DNA of 64,000 nt, from the NCBI GenBank assembly GCA_958510825.1, contig OY294047.1, forward strand, positions 40,377,229-40,441,228. Direction: 5' to 3'. This DNA is from Brachypterus glaber. Its lineage: Eukaryota > Arthropoda > Insecta > Coleoptera > Kateretidae. Positions 1 to 11,880 of this stretch are shown here, in pieces; position 1 is the first letter of the stretch; each line of letters opens with the position of its first letter. Below the pieces are notes generated by a model that did no database searches, was not told the origin of the DNA, and was given only the letters and a program-made list of their open reading frames with translations. The translations under genes were made by a program, and so were the position numbers.

Positions 1-255
1 AGCCATGAAAGATAAAGTTTAGTTACTTTAATTTTCAACACTGGATGAAAATTTTAACCTTAACAAGTTTTATTAAATTATTTTTACTTCCCAGGTAAAA
101 CATTGTCATTGATATTTGACAGCCACTAGGATTACAGTTAAGTTACAGGGAGGGTTTTATTGAAAAAAAAACATCTTGTACATCGTAAAAGGTGGTCAAA
201 TTTAAGTAGCTAGGCCATGATGATGGCCCAGTACGACACCCGGGAACCCCATAGG
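1..255 (-). other. Abd-B: Abd-B 3' UTR candidate
   Basis: This AT-rich stretch follows the Abd-B stop codon on the minus strand. The minus strand carries AATAAA at 156-161, about 95 bases past the stop, which could be a polyadenylation signal. A second AATAAA-type match lies near 69-74. Hox transcripts often have longer 3' UTRs, so the true end may lie outside the window. The assignment rests on position and the hexamer only. Confidence 0.4.
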
Positions 256-692
256 TCACTGATGATGTTTTAAAGTCCCATTAGCCGAAACGTGGTGATT
301 AACAACGTGATGTTGCGAGTGCACGTGGTGACCCGCGTGGTGATGGTGATTTTGGTTATTAGTAGCCGAATTATTGTTGTTCGCCGATGTAGATTGCTGT
401 CGCTGGGAGTTTTTTTTATTCTTCATTCGCCTATTTTGGAACCAGATTTTAACCTGACGCTCCGTTAAATTTAAATTTCGCGCCAATTCCCACCGTTTTT
501 GTTTTGAAACGTATGCGTTAAACAAGAATTCTTTCTCGAGCTCGAGCGTTTGGAATTTGGAATAGGGCTTACGTTTTTTGCGAACTGTTACCTGGCCGGT
601 CCACTCCAACGGGTTACTGCTGGTGCCGCATCCTCCGCTCATTGATGCCAGGGGACCTGAAGCAAAGAGAGATGGGGATGATCCCCACATAA
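256..692 (-). CDS. Abd-B: Abdominal-B, C-terminal homeobox exon
   Basis: This is the DNA-binding exon of the posterior Hox transcription factor Abd-B, which specifies posterior abdominal and genital segments. The 60-residue homeodomain lies at about 403-582. It begins [19 protein letters not shown] and its recognition helix is [13 protein letters not shown], with Gln50 and Asn51, as in Abd-B/Hox9-13 proteins. The tryptophan motif PLEWTGQ sits just upstream, where Abd-B proteins have their short PBX/Exd-related motif. After the homeodomain comes an Asn/His-rich low-complexity tail ending KHHQ before TGA. The 3' splice site is TTCACAG ending at 693. A second acceptor after a better pyrimidine tract, TTTGCTTCAG, would start the exon at 656. 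Both are in the phase (1) required by the upstream exon. No frameshift or stop is present. Confidence 0.97.
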
Positions 693-1920
693 CTGTGAAC
701 AATTAAGTATTTTCGAACGAATATCACTGGAATACAAGAATATTAAATTTTTTAGCTTTCCATGTTTACTTTCGTCTATTCCATAATTTAAAGTAACTAA
801 AATTAAAAGAAACTACATTTCAGTCAGAAGTTTCTTTTATTAGAATATTAAATTTTTAATTAAATGATTTAATTTTAATATTAATCATTGTTAAATATAT
901 AAATAAAAAAAAAATAATAATTTTATTTTTCATTCTACGCAATATTAAGAAAACCTACCAAAAAAAAAAAACTAATTAAACTTTTAATTTATTAATATTA
1001 GTTACGTTAGGCCCTATTTTCTAGGTGTTCTGTATTTATTTTTAAATGAACTTTGAAAATAGGAATTATTATATATTTATTTAAAAATATTAGGATATGT
1101 GAAAAATATATAAATTCTATTTTTGACAATATTTTATTTTTGTAGACTAAACAATCGACTAAACATATCTATTTCTTAATATTATTGCCTTGTAAATAAA
1201 TATAATATTTTCATTAAATTGTTTGAGTCTTGTTTTAAATAATTTAATAATTTGTAAGTAGATATATATTTCCTTCAATAATTTGAATTTTTAATATCAA
1301 TAATGCAAATGTAAAACATTATTGCAGTATTTTATTAAGTCCTAGTCAAAAGTAAAATATCCTGGGTTATATTTGTTAAAAGATTACCTACTTAAATATA
1401 AAAAAAACATCAGTTAATTTAAAATAACTTATTATATTTTAAATAGGCACTTAATAAATAAAATAAATTAACTTTACTGCTTTAGTTTAAAATATTTTTA
1501 AAATACTAAGCAACTTAATCAAATAAAAATTTTTAATATTGAAAATTATATACATATAATTTGTATTAATTATATACACATAATTTGTATACCTAGTTAC
1601 AAGTTGATAAAAAAGTGCCCATACATATTGAAAGAAAATTAAAGTTAAAATAAAAAAAAACAAATTGGTTGATTAATAAAAAAAAACAAACAAAAAAATT
1701 CTTAACACATTTTTTTTAAACTGTTTAATTAACAATTGAAAAATTTATTTATTAAAAAAATACAACAAATAACTATATTATAATTTTTTAAAAAAAGATT
1801 CTTAACACAACTATTTCATTAAAAATTAAAATTTTTACTTTTTATATTGTTTTATTGTATTACAATAATTACAATAATGAAATTATAAATTATTGTGTTA
1901 TAAAATATATAAAAAATATA

Positions 1921-2830
1921 TAGAAGAAAGTCGCCTAATTTCGGATACCATTTACAATGTATTCAATATTTAATACTCGGTATTACTTTTTGATATTTTT
2001 TTTATATAACCAGATACAACTTATTATAGCGAACCATGATTTATTATAAAAGCAATTTTATTACAGTTTATTTTTTCCAAAAAACACGGTTAAAAAAAAT
2101 CAGCGCATTTTTGTGCATTTGAAAAAGGGCTCCTAATTTCGGACATATCCGAAAAAATTTTTTCAAGAGTAGATCTGGATCCCATTGCTTATGTTTCTTG
2201 TTATTCCTTCACATTTAAGACGTAATTTAATCATTAAGCGATTTTCTACGAAATACTATAGGAACTATAATTTTAGATTCCCAATTTCGAATATCTTAGT
2301 ATCTTAGGTAATTTTCGTTTTTTCAAAATTGTTTATCTTAGTTTGTTGTATCATTATAAAAATAATAATTAAGGGTTGGTTATCCTGAATAATAATTACC
2401 TTGCGGATATCTGAAATTGGGAATCAAATGCACAAAAATGGTCTATCCAAAATTAGGCAACTTTCTGATTTTTAGATTAGAAATTTGTAGAATGTTTACG
2501 TTTTCAAATTGCTTAATTATGAATAGTGGATCAACTTAACTAACATCATAACTTACCCAAGACAGAATCACGAACTTTTATAACGATTATTTATAAAATA
2601 AACAAGCATAATAATGCAACTGAGCACAAAACTGCCATTTGCAATATAAACGATTTGTGCTGCCATTTAAAGGGGAGAAGCTCTACCGTTATCATATTAC
2701 AGGACGGATTTAGTTTGACTTTTGGCTTCACATAAAAGTAGGTTTCTGTTTACCTTTGCAGACAGTATCTTAAATACACTACTATCCGAAATTTGGAAAC
2801 CATCCGAAATTAGGCGCATTTCCTCTACCT
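1921..2830 (+). mobile_element. Inverted-repeat DNA transposon relic, copy 1
   Basis: The left end reads GAAAGTCGCCTAATTTCGGA and the right end is the reverse complement of nearly the same sequence (CCGAAATTAGGCGCATTTCC). A second copy lies at 39944-41580. The interior contains several more matches to the CCGAAATTAGG motif, near 2131 and 2450, so it may be composite. No transposase frame is visible. TATA/TA flanks suggest a Tc1/mariner/pogo-type non-autonomous element, which is inference. It lies inside the Abd-B intron. Confidence 0.75.
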
Positions 2831-2879
2831 ATATTTTATAATGAAAAGACCGTAAGGATTACGAAGAAAACAACCTGAC

Positions 2880-3060
2880 TGATCTTTAAAATTTCTCGGT
2901 AAGGCCTGCCGATATTTACAGCCAAGCAGCCAAGCGTGCGGGACAAGTGATAGTCAGCTGTTTAGTCACATGACAGGGCTAAAGACGTTATCTAGTAGTA
3001 AATTGCGGTTGTTATTCGACCCCAGAAAATGCTTTACACTGTTATTGAAACTTTGAAGTC
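2880..3060. other. Higher-complexity block in Abd-B intron
   Basis: This is a short island of mixed-base, non-repetitive sequence next to the transposon relic. It contains CACATGAC and CAGCTG-type motifs and contrasts with the A/T-run background. No open frame is supported. It could be an intronic regulatory element or simply older unique sequence. Confidence 0.25.
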
Positions 3061-5379
3061 GAAAAGAAAAAAAGTAAATATAATAAGATTATTATATTCT
3101 ATAATAAATTTTAATTCCCTAATTTAAAATCATATCCCAAATTTAATTAATATTTAATGGCAAAATATTAATAAAACCTTATCAATAGGTATATATATTT
3201 TTTATATTTTATTTATTTTATTTTTAGCAGTATTTTTATTATTTTATTAAGGTTACTTTGATTATTTTAAACTCTTTTTTTATTTATTTTATTTATACAT
3301 TATTGTTTTATTTTCTTTTCATTTAATTATTTGCAAAATTAATTTTTTTATATGTTTGAAATTTATTTCTTACATTGCTAATTTTACAATTTAATCTAAA
3401 AAATGTATTTAAAGTTCAGTGTTGCCAAATATTAATTTTTTTATTTTTATATTTTATTTTAATATTGTATATATGTGTATTTTTAATTTTAATAAGATTT
3501 TTAATTTTGATATTTTATTATGATTTATTTTTTTTTTATTTTTAAAAATTATAATTTTTTATAGTTATCCCATTATTAAAGTATTTTTTGTTTGTATAAA
3601 AACTTTTTATTTTACTTTAACCTTATTAAAAAAAAAAAACAATAAAAAATGTTTAAAAAAATATAGTGTGCTATGTTATAAATTAAATGATTGGTAAAAA
3701 ATTAAAACATGAAATGATCCGAAAAGCATCTTGTGAAATAAAATAAAAAAATATTTTTTAACAATATTATTTTGTAAAGCATCCTGTATAAGTAATAATA
3801 TTAATAATAATTTGTAGTAGCTAAGTAGTATATACTAGACTATATAGTAAGTTCCAGTGGAGTGTGCAGTCAGTAGTTAAAACCGTTTTTACTATGGCAA
3901 TAAAACTGACCTAAGTCATAAAATGGTTTAAAAATCCCCAATAAACGGAATTAATTATTATTTATCAGTTTTATTAAGCTTCCTTTTTTCACAAAATTAT
4001 ACATATCCAATTATAATCAGCAATTATCTTTTATTGTGCTAGACAATCCAAAAAACAGTGTTAATTTTCAACCAATTAACATATTTTAGCAATAAAATAT
4101 ACCCATAAATTTCTGTCACGAAATTTTACTATCAGAACAATACTACTGTTTATTTTAAGGTTATTAACAAGTTACGCTTTATTTACTCAAAACGATTCAT
4201 TCATAATTATTCAAATCAACAGTCAATATAATTTTAATTTTATGATGATCTATAAAATTTTATTTATTTACTATAAAACAATAATAATATAAAATACTAT
4301 GTAGGTACTGAATACTAATATATTTATATTAAGATTTTTTTAAAGGAGTTATTGTCTCCTCCATTAAAAAAAATATATTTAATAAATAAAATGCAAACCA
4401 AACATATTTTTTAAAAACTTTTATTTTTTTAATATTTTCAGTTACACATCTCGTATTAGCAAAATAAATTGCACCAGGGTAGTTTATAAAGCTGTATGTT
4501 TAATACAACTTTTTAAATAAACCTGGTATAAATTTATAAATGTAATTTTCTATAAAAAGTTTCGTATTTATAGTTTTTAATATTTATAAATATATTTCGT
4601 CAGAATTAGTTGTAATTTTGTGGGATAATTATAACGTTTAACCTAATAAGTCAATATTGATTACTAATTTTAATTCCACATTAGCAAAATGTGATGATGA
4701 ATAAATTATATTTATTATTCTTATATATATTTTTATATTCCAACACAGAAATTGACTAAACAAAAAATAGTTATCTTTATCTAAAATTTTAATTAATTGA
4801 ATTTAATTAATTTTTTTTTAAAATTCTTATTTGTATTTAAATATTTTAAAAATAAAATATAACTATCTTTTTTTTCTTTAGTAATTTTGTTAATTATTTT
4901 AAACATTTTATAATTTATTATAATTTATTATAATTATATATTTTTTTCTATTGAAGATTATATTATAATATTATAAATGACTTTTATATAAAAAAATTTA
5001 AAAATATTTTATTTTATTAATTAGATTTTTGATTTTTTATTTTTATTTTAAAACAAAGCTAAATTTCAATGTTAATTGTTTAGGGTTATAAAAAATACAT
5101 TAATAATAATAATTAATAAATAATTTTAATAAATTATTTAATTTTATTTCGTGATTCTATGGCAAATAAGTGATCGAAAAATTAAAAAAAAAATCTTGAA
5201 TTAATTGTTTTGTTAATTGACAATAATTCATAAAAAACATCATTTTTTTTTGTAAAACAATTATTGGTAATAAACTAAAAAGACAAACGCATTTTTTATT
5301 ATTATATTGATGTAATAAATTCCTTAGAAATTGTAGTTTAGTCAACTAAAAGGAATTTTATCGATTCTACTTTTACGTG

Positions 5380-5570
5380 AGACTGAATTATCTCAGTCCA
5401 AGAATGCATGCTGTCGTATTTTCCCCGAGGGCTTCAACAGTGAAGCAGAGAACCGGGAAGTCGTAGTCCCCTTGAGTCGAGTCAACTATTACAATTTTGA
5501 CATAGCCGTGCCATCTATTGATGAATGTGGCAAACTCTTTAATATTCATTCACGTGCTTCTGTTTAGCAA
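5380..5570. promoter_or_regulatory. GC-richer block near Abd-B exon 1 donor
   Basis: About 300 bases inside the intron from the donor is a block of balanced composition without simple repeats. It includes TATTTTCCCCGAGGGC and GGGAAGTCGTAGTCCCC, in strong contrast to the flanking poly-A/T sequence. No splice-bounded coding frame is visible. Intronic enhancers near Hox first introns are common, so this is a candidate conserved element, judged only on composition and position. Confidence 0.3.
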
Positions 5571-5865
5571 TTCCGAGTTTATAAACTGCCGATTTACATG
5601 CAATAAATTTTCATGTTTTTTAATTAGCAATGTTGAGCATTACATGGAAGGCTAAAATATTTAATTTTATGTTTAAGAAAATATTAGGTAAATTTAAAGG
5701 TATTTGATCCCTTTTAAAGAAACTGGTTTTTGTAAATCACGCTTTAAACTAATTTGAAATTCTAATATTGTCCTCGACTTTATCGGTCGAAAGGAAAATA
5801 AGATAAATTTGGGATAAATTAACCTTTTATTTACGAAATATGTTAAAAAAAGTAATTTAACTCAC

Positions 5866-6610
5866 CAGGAGGAGGGTATGGTGTGGATGGAACTTGTTCT
5901 GGGCCGTAGTTTCTGAGCCCATGGCCTCCGTCGTACGGGTGGGTGAAGGACGCGCTCTCCATGGCAACCCTTCCTCGGTCGTCTGCTGGGGTTAGGTACG
6001 GGACGGCCTGGTGCGGGTCCAGCTGGTGCCGGGATGACGTGTACGGGTAATTGCACCACGCGCTGCCAGAGAAACCTTGGTGACATGACGAGACCGCTGG
6101 GTCAGCGCTGGAACCTGCCGACACGCTGCTGTACTTGTATTCGGTCTTGTACTCTGGAGTGCCGGAGGCGGTCGCTGCGGGTGACCAGAAGGAAAGAGAA
6201 GCCTTGCCGCCTCGTTCTCCTCTGCCCGTAGGGTCCGTGGCTAGATTATAGTAAGTGGGTGCATTATACTGATGGTGATTGAGACCTACGGAGGACTCGA
6301 AAGCCGTGGTCCCAGCATGATGGTTTTCCGAGGGCGAATAGTTCCAGGGCTGGCCTTGAGAGTGTCTGATAACGCTCGGCTCCGCACATTCGCCGTAAGA
6401 GGCACCTGTGAGCCGTTTGGCGGGAATGTGAAGAGGGCCCGCAGAGCCGCTGTTGCTGGTGACGCTGGCCGGCGACGAGCTGGAGGTGGCCGACGTGGTG
6501 GCCGCTGGCGGCGGCACCGTGGCCGGACTGGTCATCCCGCTGTTGCTGATCGGCGTCGCGGCGCTCTGGGGGGCCGGTGGAGGGCTATCTTCGTAGAGGC
6601 TGCCGTTCAT
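5866..6610 (-). CDS. Abd-B: Abdominal-B, N-terminal coding exon
   Basis: This is the N-terminal, activation-type half of Abd-B. Read on the minus strand from ATG at 6610, it starts MNGSLYEDSPPPAP, which matches the MYEDPPPVP region of fly Abd-B. It continues through Ser/Thr/Pro/Ala-rich low complexity, contains GPLHIPAKR (compare LAPLHIPAIR in fly Abd-B), and ends YPPP just before the donor G|GTGAGT at 5866. The exon contributes 248 codons plus one base and joins the homeobox exon in phase 1. The predicted protein is about 393 residues, or 381 with the alternative acceptor. The frame stays open upstream of this ATG to a TGA at 6755-6757 and passes a GTG at 6712, but no upstream AG acceptor or usable ATG is present. 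I therefore choose 6610. GC content is far above that of the surroundings, as expected of this exon. Confidence 0.9.
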
Positions 6611-6870
6611 AACGGACCACCACGTTACCCCGGTGGAAGTCCCCGCTCCGGTGGCTGGGGAGGATCCGGGGGGATGCACATGGTCGTACAGGGTGGGCGC
6701 GGCGCACGCCACGGGGTCCGCGATGGTGAGGATGATGTTGGTACGATGATGGGATCACAGCATCAGGAGATCCGATGGCGGGGGCGAAGATCAAGCAGTC
6801 AGGCGCCAGACGTGTAACAAACACGTTGATAAAACAGCAGGAAAACGAGCGTTGAAGGTCGAGGAACAAT
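6611..6870 (-). promoter_or_regulatory. Abd-B: Abd-B 5' leader with minimal upstream ORF
   Basis: The GC-rich sequence continues upstream of the start codon without any AG that could be a splice acceptor for at least 100 bases. It therefore looks like part of the first exon. On the minus strand it contains ATG-CTG-TGA at 6763-6755, a two-codon upstream ORF in the same frame as Abd-B. The frame after that TGA stays open into the coding exon and includes PTLYDHVHPP. Whether that stretch is translated is unresolved. Confidence 0.5.
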
Positions 6871-7382
6871 TATGAAAAAGAAGAAAATTGCACCAAGATC
6901 AGATGATTGTTTATACTTGTTAACATTTAATTCACAACAACAATGTTCCAACAAATTTTTCAAAAAAAATAGTTTAATATTGTTTATTTACTATGTCACT
7001 ATGTCCTCACAATTATCCTGCCACACTTTAGGTGTAAATGTGAACATAAATCAAAACGATGCACAGTGTATACAAAAACAAGATTTTATGAGCCGTAAAT
7101 TAATTTATTAGTCGTTGTAACTTTTACTTGACGATCTAGCACTGTTATCAAACAGATGATTTCCATAAATTTATTTTCAAATACTTTATATTTAGCCTTG
7201 CAGTTGCAGTGTCTTTTATCTCTAATTGACTGACCCTAATAAATCACACGTTACAAGTTTATTATTGCACAAAACCCACAAAATTGCCTGGCACTATTTT
7301 TTTCCTCAGTCGTAGACCCGACAAAATTCTACCTGACTCGAAAATTTATTTCCTTAGGTACATAAAATCGAATATTTTTTTC

Positions 7383-7760
7383 TGTCACAGCGAAATTTAA
7401 ATTAGTTCGAGTCGCGCGAGATCGCGAGGTGACATGGGCACTATCTAGCGCCGACTGTCAGCGACAGACAGGTTGAAAACACATACTGAATCGTGTGAAA
7501 CTCGCGTATAGTGCTGTCGGCTCGAATCGGCGACGCGCGTGCGATCTAGCGGTGATCTACACGAAACGCTGATATACGGAGCCTTGCTGAGCAGAGACGT
7601 ACGTTACATCCTCCTTCTCGTGGTATAAGCTCAACTTGAATTCCCTGCTCCTTGATCGTTTTACACATTTCTTATTAGAGTTTTCCCATTCCCAGTCAGA
7701 GGATACGAAGCGTAGATACTGCATTTTCCGAGTATACTTTATATGCAGAATTTTACTTCC
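7383..7760 (-). promoter_or_regulatory. CpG-containing block upstream of Abd-B
   Basis: This region is rich in CG dinucleotides (GTCGCGCGAGATCGCGAGG, GGCGACGCGCGTGCGATC), unlike the rest of the intergenic DNA. It lies about 0.8-1.1 kb upstream of the Abd-B start codon. It is the most likely place for the transcription start and proximal promoter. I could not fix an initiator or downstream promoter element with confidence. A short open frame on the minus strand (7557-7763) has no recognisable content. Confidence 0.35.
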
Positions 7761-7985
7761 CATAACTTAGAGAGAAAGGATTTTTTCTCTTTACGAATGG
7801 AATTAGTTTTTATTCTACGTAATTCAGGAATGTGATTCTACAATAATCATGGAACTTTCAAGGACGAAATTAATGGAGAATAATAATTTTTATAAATATT
7901 TACTGATTTTTTATTTTTAAATTTTATTAAACATATTATACTGTTTTTATGCCAGCCAAACTTAAGTTCTGATCATATAATCGGA

Positions 7986-8594
7986 GAGCTGGTGACCATT
8001 TTTATTTAATTATTTGCTCCCGGCTGTATTTTATAAATGTCTTAAAGTACATTCAAATTAAGCTATTTTCAAATTGGTAGGCTCCGGAACCGGTTCCTTT
8101 GGGTGCTAGGAGCTCCAAAAGCTACCAAAAAAATTATTTTTAACTTGCCTAGTCATAAACATTTTTTCATTTATAACATTCAAATTACGCTTTTTTCATA
8201 GTTATACACAATAATTCTGGGGCCAAGGGTGTAAGAACAATCTTTAAAACGTGCCTTTATTATATATGATACCTTTTTTTTTTAATGAAAATTTATGAAA
8301 TGACATTTTGATTAAATGAAAATTCTTTAGACTTTGTTATGTTGATATGTCAGATAAAGTTTTTGAAGTCTTTTTTTTAACCCTGGGCCTACTAAATAAT
8401 TATGTAAAACTGTGAAAATAGACTAATCTAAATGCAATAATGGGGGCCCCATTTCACCACCTTTTCGCGGTGTCCAGCATCCAAAGGAACAAGATCCAGG
8501 ACCTGGCGATTTGCAAAATAGCTTAATTTGAATGTACTTTAAGACATAAAATACAGCTGGGAGCAAATAATGAAATAAAAATGCTCACCAGCTC
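7986..8594 (+). mobile_element. Non-autonomous element with about 90-125 bp inverted ends, copy 1
   Basis: The left end GAGCTGGTGACCATTTTTAT recurs inverted at the right end (GCTCACCAGCTC). The match extends about 88 bases with few differences and one 4-base gap, then continues more weakly for another 35 bases. The 609-bp element has no coding capacity. A related copy starts at 28604. I see no convincing target duplication, so the superfamily is open. Confidence 0.85.
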
Positions 8595-10860
8595 CTAGAC
8601 TAATTATTTATGACATAAAGAAGTCATCTTCTCTCCATATTTGCTAAAAGCATTGGTGGAGGGGGGTGTATTACTATATCAGTACATTATCTTTATTGCT
8701 ATTTTCAATTGGTGGTTAGTTTGGAACTTCGTGGTTAGTCTTCCCAACTTAGTTATAAAATACCGACATAGTTGGAACATCTAACCTCGAAATACTAACA
8801 CTACAAAAATGTTAGTATTTTAAACTTGAAAATTTTAGGTTAGAAATTACATATTAAAATACGTACAATTTATAATTAATTAATTACAATGGGTTATGTA
8901 ATAAATCATTATAGAGGGATAAATAATCTTTTCAACCTTGCAAACAAATATTTTTTTTATTCATTTTAAACCCTTGTTTTGTTAATTGCGTAAAATCCAG
9001 ACTTGATGAAAAAAAAAATAAATACAGCATTGAAATCAGCATAGTCGAATTATCCAAAATCATATATTCGAATGTATGAGGCAGGACCTTGCAGGACTGT
9101 ATTATCAATTATTTTCCTGAATTAGGCCACTATTTACATATGTTAAGGTGTATTAAACTTATAAATGTTGTGATTTTGTCCAGGATGTGAATTGTAAAGA
9201 TTACTTATTTTTTCTTTACTAAAACAGTAGCCAGTTGCGTGAATCGATTTAATAATTATTTTCCTTATGTTAACTTTGTAAGTAATTATTATGGACTTGA
9301 AATACTGAAAATAAGTATTTAAATTTAAATTTTTTAATACGACAAACGTAACGTAATCCGGTAGTTTCCGATTTAAATCAACAATAAGTGACAGGTCCAA
9401 TATAAAAACAACCCCTACCTGTTTTTACGATTTTCCTTCGTGACCAATTAACGTCAGGGTATGTCCATTGTATCGGGTGGGACAGTGACACACTATTTTT
9501 ACTATCTCCTAAAGAGAAATGATTGTGATTTAACTATAATATACACGGAGGCTGCAGTCTCTTGGCATTAAATAAAGGAGTTGATTCTACATCATAAAAC
9601 ATGGAAAAACAGCACAGGAACATAGGTCTGGAAACGAACCCTAAGAGAGTTACGACCATTTAAAATTGTACTAAAAATAAGGTTTTTCATTAATAACTCT
9701 AGTACCCTTTGAGCTAGAGCGACGAGGTTTTGTATGTATACATAGCCGTGCCTTGCCGATCAAAAAATGACTCTTAACACAATTTTGCTAGAATTTTTTT
9801 TATGTGTATTTTTTTGGATTTTTTCTACAAAATAAAGATTTCTCGAGTAAAAAAAATTATAAAAAATGTCATTTAGTGTAACACCGAAGGAGCAGCCGTT
9901 TTCAAAAAAAAATGTAATTAAGAAAAAGTGGCTATTATTCCTTTAATAATTAATTGAGGTGTTTCGGTGAAGAATACTTTTCTGCTTAGTTTTAAACGAA
10001 GAAACACCCTGCAGCATTAAAATTTTATTGATGCTTATTTGTTGCCCATTTAATATGTCCAACTTCGAAGGGCCGTAGCTCCCTTAGGGCTTACTTTCGG
10101 ACATATGTTCCTATATTGGTTTTTCATATTTTGTGATGTAGAATCCCGTTTATTTAATACCAAAAGACTGGTCTTATTTTTTCATAATTTTTGGGTGTTT
10201 TACAACATTTTTGGGAGAAAGTTCTTTCGCACATAAATATGAGACAGGTATGTTGATTGTAATATAGTTACATAATTGATAATGTCATCACTTTATAGGC
10301 CAATATGCCTAAAACTTTGAATAAAAATCAAGTCCATGCATAACCAAGAAACTAAGGTTACCACGTCCCGTAACATACAAGTGAAACCTTAAAAATTAGA
10401 TTTTATTTATTTTTGACTTTCGAGCGTAATTTTATACATTTCTATATAAAAGAAAAAGTCCAAAAAGATTTAATTAAAAAATCAATTATCATTCTTTTTT
10501 TTAAACAGAGGGTAATTTTTCGTGGACACGTCCGTAAGCCTTCCATGTAGGTATTGTATTGTTGAATAAAATAATCAACAACAGTGCCTTTTATTTGATA
10601 TGATCAAAAGACCTTTGCCAGACGTTCAACTATTTTGAAGCAATCATGCAATGCAAATAACGCTAAACAGATGTGCTCTGTAGTCTGTATTACAAACTCT
10701 GTATTTTTATTCATAGCTTTCAAGTTTCTTAATAATAACTTTTGTGAGAAATGCTAAAACGTCTCTGGAAAAATTCAACTATAATGTTAAAGATTTTCCT
10801 TTTATTTCGTTTGCGTTTATCTTAAAATTTTAAAGAAATTATTCAAGTAAATGGCAATAA
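8595..10860. other. AT-rich intergenic sequence, no gene seen
   Basis: This is mostly A/T-rich sequence with poly-A/T runs. The part at about 9640-10250 has the mixed composition of an old dispersed repeat, including GAGCTAGAGCGACGAGG and CACCGAAGGAGCAGCCG. I find no inverted ends or coding frame there. An 85-codon minus-strand frame at 9143-9400 has no recognisable feature. Confidence 0.5.
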
Positions 10861-10863
10861 TGG

Positions 10864-11077
10864 CGATTTCTCCCGTTAGATTAGACAGGGATAAAAGTTC
10901 TACCCAAAAAGGATAGAAGACATACATACACTCCCACTTCCACCCAACCAAACAAATTCTGTATTTGTTCTTTGTTGAACAAATACAATATTTACTTGGC
11001 CGGGCGAAAAGTGTAACTATATTATTTTTATTAAAGAAATTACTGGCGCCATCTTAATTTTAGTAGAATTATCTTAT
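10864..11077 (+). repeat. Hairpin-bearing dispersed repeat, copy in opposite orientation to 17920-18138
   Basis: This 210-bp segment is the reverse complement of 17920-18138, from GATTTCTCCCGTTAGATTAG to the GGCGCCATCT region. Its core folds on itself: CCAACCAAACAAATTCTG is followed, across a short loop, by GAACAAATACAATATTTACT and a GGCC flank. A closely related but longer hairpin lies at 17791-17876. It is probably a foldback MITE. Confidence 0.8.
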
Positions 11078-11314
11078 TATTATTATATAAAATTAAAAAA
11101 ATTAACTACACTGTTAGAGATTTCTATTATTAATTTATAAAGAATTGATGGCGCATATGAAACATTTTTTTACCTTGAACAATCAAGTTTAAGCCTTTAG
11201 ATTCTAAAGAAATTAACTAAGGAGTTGAGAACTAATATATGGAAATAATTTTTCACCTCCTTAAAACATGCATTATTTTGGAGATACAAGCCCAAAAAGC
11301 ATTACAAAGGGAAA

Positions 11315-11365
11315 GAAGAAGAAGAAGAAGAAGAAGAAGAAGAAGAAGAAGAAGAAGAAGAAGAA
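11315..11365 (+). repeat. (GAA)n microsatellite
   Basis: About 17 uninterrupted GAA units. It makes poly-Arg/poly-Phe-type frames on the two strands that should not be taken as genes. Confidence 0.95.
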
Positions 11366-11679
11366 TAGGAAAATTGCAGAACGAGAACAAAATAGCTGGT
11401 TATAATTGGGTGTCACTCTTGGCTTTTCCGTAATTTGAAATCTTAAAATCATTATCATTAGTAGTCTGTTTTGTTAATATAAAAGAGAGGCTTAGTGCCT
11501 TAGCTTAGGGCTCATTTATCTGAACAGAAATAAGTTTGAATCGAGATTAGGGAGGGAGGAGTGAGACTAGCTTACTGATACTGGAGTTGCATTGGTCATG
11601 AAATGGTGGGCACCATCACTGGTTTAGAACATTGTTATTCTTTTTGTAGGTGGTGGAAATTTCGTGATCGCAATCGAGG

Positions 11680-11880
11680 TTATTTAAAATGAGGGGGTAA
11701 GTGATCTTGGTTGTCTAGGATAATTAACCTTTTGAGAAGGGGCATGGTGAGATCTCTGTGGATTAGGGAGTTCCTCATAAACCAAGAGTCCTTGAAGCAT
11801 TTTCTAAATAACTTGATTTGGAAGACCTGAAATTTGGATGAAAGTTTTTTGTCAAGGTGTATTTGTCTTAGTTTGATAAT
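11680..11880 (-). pseudogene. Non-LTR retrotransposon ORF2 C-terminal remnant
   Basis: On the minus strand a 66-codon frame ends with TAA at 11680-11682. It contains FQVFQIKLFRKCFKDSWF followed by MRNSLIHRDLTMP. This is the pattern of the C-terminal part of jockey/R1-type reverse transcriptases, where a line like NAPWYVRNDVIHRDL precedes the end. The upstream domains are missing or scrambled: further minus-strand sequence gives YLGIAIGNA in another register, suggesting deletion. I call it a decayed, 5'-truncated copy. The family match is from memory of the motif, not a search. Confidence 0.6.

Larger units (their letters stand above)
693..5865 (-). other. Abd-B: Abd-B intron
   Basis: This 5.17 kb intron separates the two Abd-B coding exons. 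The donor reads GTGAGT (minus strand, 5860-5865) and the acceptor is CAG at 693-695, or alternatively at 657-659. It is mostly very AT-rich with poly-A/T runs and holds no credible coding sequence. Two parts stand out. A transposon-like element occupies 1921-2830. Higher-complexity blocks at about 2880-3060 and 5380-5570 are candidates for regulatory sequence, on base composition only. Confidence 0.85.

Noticed and set aside
6034..6869. Several overlapping open frames on both strands over Abd-B exon 1
   Set aside because: They are shadows of the GC-rich Abd-B coding exon; only the minus frame with LYEDSPPPAP and GPLHIPAKR matches the gene and the splice phase.
11239..11458. Poly-arginine and poly-phenylalanine frames on the two strands
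   Set aside because: Both come from the (GAA)n microsatellite.
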